Under the pieces are notes generated by a model. It was given only the letters and a program-made list of their open reading frames with translations, searched no databases and was not told where the DNA came from. From Ceriagrion tenellum (Eukaryota; Arthropoda; Insecta; Odonata; Coenagrionidae): DNA of 64,000 nt. The translations under genes were made by a program, and so were the position numbers. Below, piece after piece: positions 32,398 to 44,498 of the stretch (position 1 is the first letter of the stretch; each line of letters starts with the position of its first letter). The stretch lies in contig OY720639.1 of NCBI GenBank assembly GCA_963169105.1, forward strand, positions 85,232,593 to 85,296,592, written 5' to 3'.

Positions 32398-33564
32398 CTC
32401 AAATATTGGTTTGCCCACCTTTTAAAAATCAATACAATGTAACATTTTACAACTCCATGACGCTCGGTAAGATATTTAGTTCCAAAAAAATTGACAAATT
32501 GGATAAAAGTGGTATATATAGGCTCAAATATAATGACTGTACTACATGTTATGTTGTCAAATTGGACAAACTCCCCTAAAACTTACTCAAAACCTGTTTC
32601 CTTCATTTTGACCTCCTGCATTCTCCCCCAGCCCTTTCAACCCCCTCCATATCCAGTAGGTATACGATATAAGAACTCGCTTACTTGTGATGTATCACCT
32701 TGATAATGAAACTGCGTTGTAACCTGGTCAGTGAATAATAAAAAGTGTGAAAATAGTAAAAGTTTTATCGTTCATCATGAATTTTGAAGATCTCGTCTAA
32801 TTTGTTTCCCTTGTCGTGTTTTTCGTAACTTTTGCTCCAGCAATCTTCACCTGATTTTATTTATTTATTTATTTATTATTTACTGATTGTGTTACTTTTA
32901 CGGACCTCAGAAAAATTCAGCCATCACCTCGACTCTGGTTTCGATGGCTAAGCGTCTGGTCGGGTGATCAGATCAATGTTGTCGTGTCGTGGTGGAGTTT
33001 GAAGTCTTCTTTGGCATGTAAAAGTTGCACAAGTTAATTAATGCTGTGATGGAGTACCAAAAAGTTAGCAAAGAACGAGTTTTATTCCAGAATTTCATGT
33101 CTGATTTACGAGAATTTTAAAAATTTCTTCATTACATTTGCCAACTTGCTCGCGTCAGAACTTTAGCTGGTCTGCGAGTCGACGTCGCCGCGATCTTATT
33201 GCAAGGAGAGCATGGCAAATGCCGGAGTATCGCCCGTGGGTATTAAATGCGTTCCTTCTCCTTATTTGGAGAGTGCACGCTCGCTGATAACGAATGCAGG
33301 TCGGTTCAAGCTGTTTGTTGTTGGCCTAGCCTCATTCTTGCGTCTCTCTGCGAAATTCGCAGTATGCATTGTTTGACTTCTTCCTTCCTCGACGTGAGAA
33401 ATGTCTTCGGGGGAAGGCGAGAAGACGGCGGAAGTAAGCTAGTTGGCGCAGTTTTCGTTTATGCTGGGAAACCTGGGGAAAGTTCCGATTCAGTTGTGCC
33501 TCCCCGGTTTATTCAAGGATTCAGTTAAAATCAGAGTCATCTGATAATCGCATCAGCTCTCATC
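32398..33564. other. No gene recognised; TTTA simple repeat at 32856-32882
   Basis: Mainly AT-rich, with a short TTTA tandem. A 93-codon plus frame at 33247-33528 lies in a moderately GC-rich stretch without a recognisable motif. Confidence 0.4.
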
Positions 33565-34055
33565 AGCTGTAATTCACTACGCTTACCAATTGAGCTCAGA
33601 TCGATCTGAATGGATCAGCTCGGTATGGTAAACGCAACGGCCTAGCTTGCTCAGCCAGTCTAAGATTTCAGATCGATCTGAACCAGTGGGTTGGTGACAC
33701 TCCCCGTTTTTCTTTTTGTGTCATTGGGAGACATAATGTAATCGTTATTTTTCAAGACGTGTGTTGTAACCATTTGAAATAAGAGTGCAGTAACGGCGAG
33801 TGGATAGACGTTGATGATATCGTGGGACTTCGCAATTCTACCTCCGATTGGGCAACTTAGTTCACTCGGAATGCGACTGAAAATTTACAACTCTGCCTCG
33901 TTAACACACCGGGTCAATCGTGCTTCAACTAATAGATTCGTTTGTTCAATATTGATATTTTAAGTCCGTGTTGGTAAACCTGGAAATCTGATTCGGCTCA
34001 CTTGGAATATTCAGATTGGTCTATAATTGATTGGTAAACGTAGTGATTGTTGCGG
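33565..34055. repeat. Possible fold-back element with AGATCGATCT palindromes
   Basis: TAATTCACTACGCTTACCAATTGAG (33569) is the imperfect inverted complement of AATTGATTGGTAAACGTAGTGATT (34025), and the flanking blocks match less well. CAGATCGATCTG occurs twice (about 33598 and 33669). It probably marks the ends of a decayed inverted-repeat element. Confidence 0.4.
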
Positions 34056-34513
34056 CGACGGATTTATAATCAGCTTGAATTATACTGGAGGCACTATCAA
34101 TGGAGGACTCAGAAGTTTTTCGCGAGGTTACGATTCCGCTCTTTTGTTGCGTCAGCTTTAGTCGTATTGTAGTGGACTTACTTTCTTTGATTTTATTAGT
34201 AAATGTGGGATAATAATACTTAAATAAATGTTGGCCACATTTCGTCTTTGAATTAAAAACTGAATATCCTTCATACATCAACTTCTTTTTGTAACGCTGG
34301 AAATATCTATCTAACAAATAAAAAAATATATTAATTCATTGTAAAGATAAAGTGAACATTTTGTGCAGAAGAGGTATTTATGAACGCTGAAGTGACGATT
34401 GAGAGGGGGTTTACGTGGGGCAGACTTCGAGAAGTTTCCGGACAAGGACTAAGGAACACCTCAGAGCCTTTTAGAATAATCATGACGAAAAGAGCAACTA
34501 TGCCAAACATCTT

Positions 34514-35066
34514 TTAAGGTAGTTTGAGCGAAATATCATTTTGCCTGAAAATCAATAAATTTGGTCTCATTTTAAAGAAAAATATATCACCCTTCCATTG
34601 ACACCAAAATTTTAACCCATCACCTCATTACTTTCCGAGATATTTTACAGAAAATACCAGCCCATTTATATGGGAAATGGTACGTGTATGAACTCCAGAG
34701 AGACCTTATACCAAAAAAGAGGCATTTTCTACACTTAAATCTCGTCAACACATAACAGTGTGTAGTTTGTGTTTTATCAACTATTTTTGAAAATTAATCA
34801 TATTGTCACCGTAGTAAATTCTTCAGGATTACAATAAACCTCCTGTTTTAATGTATTTTCAAACGTGAAAAAAATGAGTCAAGTTAAAAATTTATTTGAA
34901 TATTTTCATTCGAGTCCTTGCAATTTCTGTCACGTAACACTATATTATTGCACCATTAATGACGCAACATTCAGTTCGTGTGTCTCACAGCTGGTGAAAT
35001 TAAAACGTATAAATCGAATATGGTCTCTATTATGACTAGGGAACTATCTCGCTCGTGCTACATTAA
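34514..35066 (+). mobile_element. Family D element inserted at TTAA in the Penelope-like gene
   Basis: A 553-bp unit bounded by TTAA at 34514-34517 and 35063-35066. The ends TTAAGGTAGTTTGAGCGAAATA and TATCTCGCTCGTGCTACATTAA are imperfect inverted complements. No transposase frame. TTAA duplication is the hallmark of piggyBac-type integration. The host frame has TTA as a Leu codon on both sides, in the same phase. Other copies: 3212-3346, 26395-26970, 28320-28545, 49118-49549, 51115-51272. Confidence 0.85.
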
Positions 35067-35330
35067 CCTGTAACTACAGAAGTAATTTTACAGTGAATGT
35101 GCTACATTTAACAGACAATCGACGTGAGATAAATGCTTTGGAACAGCTCAAAATTTTGAAAAGATATGGTGGCCCAGATGCTAATCTTGTAAATAAATGT
35201 TTGCTTTCTCACAACTCCACTGAACTATCAGCCATTGCATAACCTTCCCCATCTCTCAATTTTTCCCATCTTACAAATGTTCCCCCTTCTATTGGTAATA
35301 TATAAGGGAATGAGATACTTGCATGACCAC

Positions 35331-35364
35331 CTGAAGATGGGGCTTAGCCATCAAATCCTGGGTC
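35331..35364 (+). ncRNA. Hammerhead-like RNA module in Penelope-like 3' UTR
   Basis: CTGAAGA, then TGG-loop-CCA able to pair, then CAAATC in place of GAAAC, then CCTGGGTC with CC/GG able to pair, then GTC. It fits the order of a hammerhead core (CUGANGA, stem II, GAAA, short stem III, NUH), but GAAA has decayed. Activity is unlikely in this copy. Confidence 0.4.
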
Positions 35365-35399
35365 GTGTTGAAGTTTGGAATATTCTGTGCTCTGTAATA

Positions 35400-36189
35400 G
35401 TTTCAAGTTAATAAATTTAAAGCTAGAAATCTCGCCAAATCCCACAGAAAGCGCCGCTATTGCTTCTATGACTTCATAAGATACTTGAAACTGTGATAGT
35501 TATGTTTTTATGTGAGCTAATATTAAGGTTGTGCGTTTTTCTTAGATCTATTGCCTTGTGATGTCAATAATAGTAATTCTTTTTCTTCAGTGGAGTTGGT
35601 TAAGGGTTTTTTTCCCAAAACTAGGCCTATACTAGGGAGAAAGAGTAAGGTATATTGTATTTACTCCTTGAAACATTGACTAATGGAAGTTACACAAAGA
35701 TTTTATGGTTTAAAAACAATTTTAAAAATTTGTTACTACTCTTTTTTGTGCAGAATCTGGCTCATTGGCAATTGGATAATGAGTTGAGATGACCCAATCG
35801 GTAGGCATGAACCGAATATGGTATTTCGGTTTTTAGAGGTTTAACTTGGAGTGGAATATGGCGTGAGAAAATCCGTCCTTAGCACACTTTTTCAACCGTT
35901 TCACCCCTTTTCTCCTCTCATTTAGTTATATATCCCATCAGTACCTGCTGTCAGAAGTCTCAAAGCTCCCCATGTACTTTATTTTTTGTAAGGAAAGGAG
36001 TTTCTTCCTGTTTCTCTTCGCTTCTCCTGCTTTTTTTCTTCCCCGAGTTTCTTTAACGAGATTCATTCCCCTCAAGACGACGAAGGTATGAGGGTTCTTG
36101 CATAAGGAGAGGCTCTATTAAGGGAAAATGGGTAAACGTGGAAGGACCACAAGTCTAATCACTCTACGTCTGGTTCTATTCCAGTCAAC
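35400..36189. other. No gene recognised
   Basis: AT-rich sequence with no long frame and no matched repeat. Confidence 0.4.
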
Positions 36190-36730
36190 TTCTTTACTGT
36201 GGGTGGAGTAAGCATAAAATATTCAGATACAGTAAAATGTCTGGGAGTTACTTTAAATTATGATATAACGTGGGGAACGTATGCGGCACAGCATTAATGA
36301 AACTAGGTTTTGTTAAGCTTATAAAAGGAAGGTCCTAGGATGAAAAAGTCCAAGAGAGATGCTACTTCGCTCTGGTTAGGCCACACCTCGAATACGCCGC
36401 GAGCATTCGGTACCCTGGTCAAATAGATTTAACAAAAAAATTAATAAAACATAAAGGGAAAGCCGCGCGCTTCATTAATAACTGTTACGAGTGAATATAT
36501 AGTGTCTCACAACTTTAAGAGGGATTAAGGGTGGGAGCCCCTGGAAACTCGGAAGCTACACGCTAGATTTAGCGTACTTGATAAATTCTGAACTGATATT
36601 TTTCTGAGCGACACAGAGAATGTTATCATGACGCCTCACTACATCTCAATTTATAATGGAAGCGATAAAATAAGAGATATACATTGCCAAACAGATGGGT
36701 ACAAAAATCGTTCTTTCCGCGCGGAATAAG
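36190..36730 (+). mobile_element. Family B retrotransposon fragment, truncated at both ends
   Basis: Plus-strand frames give TVGGVSIKYSDTVKCLGVTL and YDITWGTYAAQH, then frameshifted blocks matching RPHLEYA...YPGQ and KGKAARFINNCYE, and finally RSFFPRGIS. This is the thumb and C-terminus of the B reverse transcriptase. It stops at about 36730, where the 3' UTR would begin, and repeat R follows immediately. No tail, many stops. Confidence 0.75.
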
Positions 36731-37011
36731 TGTATTATTTAGTTTATAATGGCCCAGAAGATTTTTAGATATGCGTGTAGAAAAGAACGGAAATAAAATA
36801 TCTATGTCTCTGGATGTATTTTTTGGCATGCATTGGCATGGTAGCGAGTTGGCTTTGTGGCGATGAACAGCCAACTTGATGCGTGAGCGATCTTAGGTGC
36901 CGAGAATTGTTACGATACGAAACGTCTCTTTGTATTGGAATCTTTTCTATTTTTTTTCCTCGTACGAGTCTCATTTGGCAGGAGTCGATTCTCTTTCGTG
37001 GCAATTTTCAG
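36731..37011 (+). repeat. Repeat R, right half
   Basis: Direct match to 27714-27991 (TATTATTTAGTTTATAATGG, GAACAGCCAACTTGATGCGTG, GGCAGGAGTCGATTCTC) at about 95 percent by eye. It starts exactly where family B stops. Confidence 0.85.
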
Positions 37012-37915
37012 TTTATTACATTAAATTTCTATGTGGATCTATCTACCGAATAAAATATTAGCATTATTTTTTTTCTTACTACTCAAAGGGAGGATTGTGA
37101 CAAGTTTTACCTCTGAGAAATCTTTAAACCTTTAAAAATTTCAAGGCAAATATACTTATTTACACATGTGCAACAATAAGTTCTCCTCCAAATTTTTTCC
37201 GTTGCTAGAATTTTTAATTCCCACCCGCAGTCATGGGATCAGGAATGCGATCACTGCTCTTTCTTGACGCGTTCGCTCACGTTTTCGATACCTGTCGAGA
37301 GCAAAAACGTGTTATTGTCATTATTCAAAATTTTCAGGAACTATGAATCACAATTTAATTGATATAGTGCGTTTTAGAGCATTGTCACACCAGAGCGGCT
37401 AGCGTTATGGAATATGACAGCGCGAAATATGTATCCCACGCGAGGATTTCACCGGATGACGTTCGAATTCCTCGCAGAACCTCTACGCCTCTAGCAGAGA
37501 CAATAGTAGCTAGTTTACTTTTCCGTGCAAGTGCGAGTCTAATTTTCCGTGCGAGTGCGAGCCACGGTCGATTACCGTCAATATCGACTCGAAGTATGGC
37601 TCTGGCCAATGTTTCTGGAGCTGCGGGTGGAAAATTTTGGGACATGGGCTTCGGAACTTTAAAAATGTTGTAAATTGGGAGATGAAAGTTGCTTATCGAG
37701 GAGTGGTCAGAAAATCTTCCCCATATAAGACCTGAGTATTTCCCGGCGGCTTGCTTAGTATGAAGAGTTCTCGGAATTCCAGCCGAGTAATGGTATTGTA
37801 TTAGATCGACGTTCCGATGATGTAGTTTGCGCATCCAGAGTACAGGACCTTGGGAAAAGCGACGTCTAAGGCTACCGTGACAAAGCAGCTTCCATGCGTA
37901 ATGTCGCCTCCTTAT
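37012..37915. other. No gene recognised; 180-codon minus frame beside the satellite
   Basis: A minus-strand frame spans 37927-37385 and begins inside the first satellite unit. It is basic in its first 40 residues and contains an internal near-repeat (RKIRLALARKSKL), produced by a short tandem in the DNA (TTTTCCGTGC.AGTGCGAG at 37519 and 37541). It has no recognisable domain. Splice-site evidence is lacking, so I do not call a gene. A weak similarity exists between 27230-27300 and 37315-37380. Confidence 0.35.
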
Positions 37916-40900
37916 AATTTTCTGCAATCGACGGTGAAAATAATCGTAACCTGAGTAATAATTTAATACACTCGATTATTAGTATTTTCTGCAATCGATG
38001 ATGAAAATAATCATAACCTGAGTAATGGAATAATACACTCGATTATTAGTATTTTCTGCAATCGATGATGAAAATAATCGTAACCTGAGTATTAGATTAA
38101 TACACTCGGTTATTAGTATTTTCTGCAATCGATGATGAAAATAATCGTACCTGAGTAATAGATTAATACACTCGATTATTAGTATTTTCTGCAATCGATG
38201 ATGAATATAATCGTAACCTGAGTAATAGATTAATACACTCGATTATTAGTATTTTCTGCAATCGATGATGAATATAATCGTAACCTGAGTAATAGATTAA
38301 TACACTCGATTATTAGTATTTTCTGCAATCGATGATGAATATAATCGTAACCTGAGTAATAGATTAATACACTCGATTATTAGTATTTTCTGCAATCGAT
38401 GATGAAAATAATCGTAACCTGAGTAATAGATTAATACACTCGATTATTAGTACTTTCTGCAATCGATGATGAAAATAATCGTAACCTGAGTAATAGATTA
38501 ATACACTCGATTATTAGTATTTTCTGCAATCGATGATGAAAATAATCGTAACCTGTGTAATAGATTAATACACTCGATTATTAGTATTTTCTGCAATCGA
38601 TGATGAATATAATCGTAACCTGAGTAATAGATTAATACACTCGATTATAAGGATTTTCTGCAATCGATGATGAATATAATCGTAACCTGAGTAATAGATT
38701 AATACACTCGATTATTAGTATTTTCTGCAATCGATGATGAATATAATCGTAACCTGAGTAATAGATTAATACACTCGATTATTAGTATTTTCTGCAATCG
38801 ATGATGAAAATAATCGTAACCTGAGTAATAGATTAATACACTCGATTATTAGTATTTTCTGCAATCGGTAATGAATATAATCGTAACCTGAGTAATAGAT
38901 TAATACACTCGATTATTAGTATTTTCTGCAATCGATGATGAAAATAATCGTAACCTGAGTAATAGATTAATACACTCGATTATTAGTATTTTCTGCAATC
39001 GATGATGAAAATAATCGTAACCTGAGTAATAGATTAATACACTCGATTATTAGTATTTTCTGCAATCGATGATGAAAATAATCGTAACCTGAGTAATAGA
39101 TTAATACACTCGGTTATTAGTATTTTCTGCAATCGATGATGAAAATAATCGTAACCTGAGTAATAGATTAATACACTCGATTATTAGTATTTTCTGCAAT
39201 CGATGATGAAAATAATCGTAACCTGAGTAATAGATTAATACACTCGATTATTAGTATTTTCTGCAATCGATGATGAAAATAATCGTAACCTGAGTAATAG
39301 ATTAATACACTCGATTATTAGTATTTTCTGCAATCGATGATGAAAATAATCGTAACCTGAGTAATAGATTAATACACTCGATTATTAGTATTTTCTGCAA
39401 TCGATGATGAAAATAATCGTAACCTGAGTAATAGATTAATACACTCGATTATTAGTATTTTCTGCAAACGATGATGAAAATAATCGTAACCTGAGTAATA
39501 GATTAATACACTCGATTATTAGTATTTTCTGCAATCGATGATGAAAATAATCGTAACCTGAGTAATAGATTAATACACTCGATTATTAGTATTTTCTGCA
39601 ATCGATGATGAAAATAATCGTAACCTGAGTAATAGATTATTACACTCGATTATTAGTATTTTCTGCAATCGATGATGAAAATAATCGTAACCTGAGTAAT
39701 AGATTAATACACTCGATTATTAGTATTTTCTGCAATCGATGATGAAAATAATCGTAACCTGAGTAATAGATTAATACACTCGATTATTAGTATTTTCTGC
39801 AATCGATGATGAAAATAATCGTAACCTGAGAAATAGATTAATACACTCGATTATTAGTATTTTCTGCAATCGATGATGAAAATAATCGTAACCTGAGTAA
39901 TAGATTAATACACTCGATTATTAGTATTTTCTGCAATCGATGATGAAAATAATCGTAACCTGAGTAATAGATTAATATACTCGATTATTAGTATTTTCTG
40001 CAATCGATGATGAATATAATCGTAACCTGAGTAATAGATTAATACACTCGATTATTAGTATTTTCTGCAATCGATGATGAAAATAATCGTAACCTGAGTA
40101 ATAGATTAATACACTCGATTATTAGTATTTTCTGCAATCGATGATGAAAATAATCGTAACCTGAGTAATAGATTAATACACTCGATTATTAGTATTTTCT
40201 GCAATCGATGATGAATATAATCGTAACCTGAGTAATAGATTAATACACTCGATTATTAGTATTTTCTGCAATCGATGATGAAAATAATCGTAACCTGAGT
40301 AATAGATTAATACACTCGATTATTAGTATTTTCTGCAATCGATGATGAAAATAATCGTAACCTGAGTAATAGATTAATACACTCGATTATTAGTATTTTC
40401 TGCAATCGATGATGAATATAATCGTAACCTGAGTAATAGATTAATACACTCGATTATTAGTATTTTCTGCAATCGATGATGAAAATAATCGTAACCTGAG
40501 TAATAGATTAATACACTCGATTATTAGTATTTTCTGCAATCGATGATGAAAATAATCGTAACCTGAGTAATAGATTAATACACTCGATTATTAGTATTTT
40601 CTGCAATCGATGATGAAAATAATCGTAACCTGAGTAATAGATTAATACACTCGATTATTAGTATTTTCTGCAATCGATGATGAAAATAATCGTAACCTGA
40701 GTAATAGATTAATACACTCGATTACTAGTATTTTCTGCAATCGATGATGAAAATAATCGTAACCTGAGTAATAGATTAATACACTCGATTATTAGTATTT
40801 TCTGCAATCGATGATGAATATAATCGTAACCTGAGTAATAGATTAATACACTCGATTATTAGTATTTTCTGCAATCGATGATGAAAATAATCGTAACCTG

Positions 40901-43410
40901 AGTAATAGATTAATACACTCGATTATTAGTATTTTCTGCAATCGATGATGAAAATAATCGTAACCTGAGTAATAGATTAATACACTCGATTATTAGTATT
41001 TTCTGCAATCGATGATGAATATAATCGTAACCTGAGTAATAGATTAATATACTCGATTATTAGTATTTTCTGCAATCGATGATGAAAATAATCGTAACCT
41101 GAGTAATAGATTAATACACTCGACTATTAGTATTTTCTGCAATCGATGATGAAAATAATCGTAACCTGAGTAATAGATTAATACACTCGATTATTAGTAT
41201 TTTCTGCAATCGATGATGAAAATAATCGTATCCTGAGTAATAGATTAATACACTCGATTATTAGTATTTTCTGCAATCGATGATGAAAATAATCGTATCC
41301 TGAGTAATAGATTAATACACTCGATTATTAGTATTTTCTGCAATCGATGATGAAAATAATCGTAACCTGAGTAATAGATTAATACACTCGATTATTAGTA
41401 TTTTCTGCAATCGATGATAAAAATAATCGTAACCTGAGAAATAGATTAATACACTCGATTATTAGTATTTTCTGCAATCGATGATGAATATAATCGTAAC
41501 CTGAGTAATAGATTAATACACTCGATTATTAGTATTTTCTGCAATCGATGATGAATATAATCGTAACCTGAGTAATAGATTAATACACTCGATTATTAGT
41601 ATTTTCTGCAATCGATGATGAAAATAATCGTAACCTGAGAAATAGATTAATACACTCGATTATTAGTATTTTCTGCAATCGATGATGAATATAATCGTAA
41701 CCTGAGTAATAGATTAATACACTCGATTATTAGTATTTTCTGCAATCGATGATGAAAATAATCGTAACCTGAGTAATAGATTAATACACTCGATTATTAG
41801 TATTTTCTGCAATCGATGATGAAAATAATCGTAACCTGAGAAATAGATTAATACACTCGATTATTAGTATTTTCTGCAATCGATGATGAATATAATCGTA
41901 ACCTGAGTAATAGATTAATACACTCGATTATTAGTATTTTCTGCAATCGATGATGAATATAATCGTAACCTGAGTAATAGATTAATACACTCGATTATTA
42001 GTATTTTCTGCAATCGATGATGAAAATAATCGTAACCTGAGTAATAGATTAATACACTCGATTATTAGTATTTTCTGCAATCGATGATGAAAATAATCGT
42101 AACCTGAGTAATAGATTAATACACTCGATTATTAGCATTTTCTGCAATCGATGATGAAAATAATCGTAACCTGAGTAATAGATTAATACACTCGATTATT
42201 AGCATTTTCTGCAATCGATGATGAATATAATCGTAACCTGAGTAATAGATTAATACACTCGATTATTAGTATTTTCTGCAATCGATGATGAATATAATCG
42301 TAACCTGAGTAATAGATTAATACACTCGATTATTAGTATTTTCTGCAATCGATGATGAAAATAATCGTAACCTGAGAAATAGATTAATACACTCGATTAT
42401 TAGTATTTTCTGCAATCGATGATGAATATAATCGTAACCTGAGTAATAGATTAATACACTCGATTATTAGTATTTTCTGCAATCGATGATGAATATAATC
42501 GTAACCTGAGTAATAGATTAATACACTCGATTATTAGTATTTTCTGCAATCGATGATGAAAATAATCGTAACCTGAGAAATAGATTAATACACTCGATTA
42601 TTAGTATTTTCTGCAATCGATGATGAATATAATCGTAACCTGAGAAATAGATTAATACACTCGATTATTAGTATTTTCTGCAATCGATGATGAAAATAAT
42701 CGTAACCTGAGTAATAGATTAATACACTCGATTATTAGTATTTTCTGCAATCGATGATGAAAATAATCGTAACCTGAGAAATAGATTAATACACTCGATT
42801 ATTAGTATTTTCTGCAATCGATGATGAATATAATCGTAACCTGAGTAATAGATTAATACACTCGATTATTAGTATTTTCTGCAATCGATGATGAATATAA
42901 TCGTAACCTGAGTAATAGATTAATACACTCGATTATTAGTATTTTCTGCAATCGATGATGAAAATAATCGTAACCTGAGTAATAGATTAATACACTCGAT
43001 TATTAGTATTTTCTGCAATCGATGATGAAAATAATCGTAACCTGAGTAATAGATTAATACACTCGATTATTAGTATTTTCTGCAATCGATGATGAAAATA
43101 ATCGTAACCTGAGTAATAGATTAATACACTCGATTATTAGCATTTTCTGCAATCGATGATGAAAGTAATCGTAACCTGAGTAATAGATTAATACACTCGA
43201 TTATTAGTATTTTCTGCAATCGATGATGAAAATAATCGTAACCTGAGTAATAGATTAATACACTCGATTATTAGTATTTTCTGCAATCGATGATGAAAAT
43301 AATCGTAACCTGAGTAATAGATTAATACACTCGATTATTAGTATTTTCTGCAATCGATGATGAAAATAATCGTAACCTGAGAAATAGATTAATACACTCG
43401 ATTATTAGTA
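37916..43410. repeat. Satellite array, about 82 units of 67 bp
   Basis: Head-to-tail units of 67 bp (for example starts at 37984, 38051 and 38118) cover 5,495 bp. The consensus begins ATTTTCTGCAATCGATGATG and ends TACACTCGATTATTAGT; it is about 28 percent GC. Each unit holds ATCGAT and the inverted pair AATAATCG / CGATTATT. Two diagnostic sites recur: position 23 A or T (GAAAATA / GAATATA) and position 40 T or A (GAGTAAT / GAGAAAT). The first four units are the most diverged, including a one-base deletion near 38149. The right edge is abrupt after CGATTATTAGTA. No frame is conserved; 67 is not a multiple of three. Confidence 0.98.
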
Positions 43411-43624
43411 TCAACATAGAAAAGGTGGAGATAAACTCGGGCGTCACATTTAGCCTGGGCCGACGAAACCCAAGCCAGGATTGAAGAAAGATCATAAGTA
43501 TTCCCGGCGTTTTGCAGTTATAGGGAACAGTTTCGAATCAGGAGCGAACCCACATGACGATGGACGACGGGTTCACAGAAAAGTCGAGAGAAATGCAGAA
43601 TTTGACCCGGCGAGGAAACCCCAA

Positions 43625-43655
<31 letters not shown>

Positions 43656-44498
43656 CAGTTCTTCTTCTTCTTCTTCTTCAGAAACAGTCTTCACCAAGCA
43701 AGGTCTTTTTTTCATCCATTTCGCGGAAAGATCAGCACTGCGTATCTCCTTTTTCAGCCCCGCACTCGGACTTATTTTCACCGAGAGAGACGCAAAAATA
43801 TCGAGGGCGCGATTCCATCCGAATGCGGAACCACCAACGAGAAATGGAAAATCGCGCGATGCCGAATCCTACCTATTAGTCCGAAGCTCCAAGCAAATAA
43901 GCAATCCACTTGCGTTCCTCGCCCGAGGCAGAAAACGTTGCTTTTTCGCCATTTAGGCATCGAAGGGCAGTCAGTCGTTACACCGCGCGGTATTTGCAAG
44001 ATTTCAGCGAGAGCCCCATTCGGAATGCAATTATGGGGTTTGCGACGGAGGAGAGAAAAAAATATGGGAACCCGTGGATGTCTCGCCGCGAAGAGCACGC
44101 GCCTTTAGGGAAAGGAAAACAGGAACAGCATGAGAAGAGAGAAGAAACGAGGCTGGTGACTGGAATAGAAATGAGAATTCGCGATCCTAACGTCCGGCGC
44201 ACAGGCATACCAACGAGACTCGCAACCTCTTGGCTTCAGCGACAGGAGTACCAAGGAATAGTACCTATAGTCGATTTTAACGGTGATGAAACAAGGCGAC
44301 AGTTGCGCAGGAAGTTACAGCTTAGTTAGGATTGTCAGTATTATAGTGATACTGGTTTCTGATAATTGACTGCAGTTAAATAAATATTATTCATATTTCA
44401 TTTCTTAGGGGGAAAATTCGTTCAATTTTTCAATAATCATCGCTCTTGGGCCTTGATGAGCTTGAGTCTTAATAATTCTCCACAAATGTTGTGACCAA
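43411..44498. other. No gene recognised; TTC microsatellite and mixed-frame GC-rich patch
   Basis: A TTC tandem lies at about 43627-43680 with one CAG interruption. Around it (43480-44330) several long frames overlap on both strands (132, 184 and 139 codons plus; 87 and 106 minus). None shows a domain, and the longest frames owe part of their length to the microsatellite (Ser, Leu or Phe runs). The CpG content is higher than in neighbouring DNA. A host untranslated exon is possible but unproven. Confidence 0.4.
43627..43680. repeat. (TTC)n microsatellite
   Basis: TTC repeated about 17 times with an interrupting CAG. Confidence 0.95.

Larger units (their letters stand above)
34385..35400 (+). 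mobile_element. Penelope-like retroelement, GIY-YIG endonuclease end and 3' UTR
   Basis: From 34406 the plus strand reads GVYVGQTSRSFRTRTKEHLR then AF, one stop, NNHDEKSNYAKHLL. This is the GIY-YIG-type endonuclease of Penelope-like elements (xVYxGQTxRxFxxRxxEH). After an inserted D element the same frame resumes at 35063 with LTCNYRSNFTVNVLHLTDN, REINALEQLKILKRYG and LLSHNSTELSAIA, ending at a stop (35240-35242). This C-terminus is also typical of the group. Upstream, degenerate TGAAGTGACGATTGAG may be the lost Cys motif before GVYVG. The reverse transcriptase is missing, so the copy is 5'-truncated. The 3' UTR contains CTGAAGATGGGG...CCATCAAATCCTGGGTC at 35331-35364. Confidence 0.85.

Noticed and set aside
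37385..37927. 180-codon minus frame as a host gene
   Set aside because: It begins inside a satellite unit, contains a tandem-derived repeat and shows no domain or splice support.
37916..43410. Possible CRISPR array
   Set aside because: Units are contiguous 67-bp copies with no unique spacers, in a eukaryotic context without cas genes.
43554..44108. 184-codon plus frame as a gene
   Set aside because: Part of its length comes from the TTC microsatellite, and equally long frames overlap it in other phases and on the other strand.
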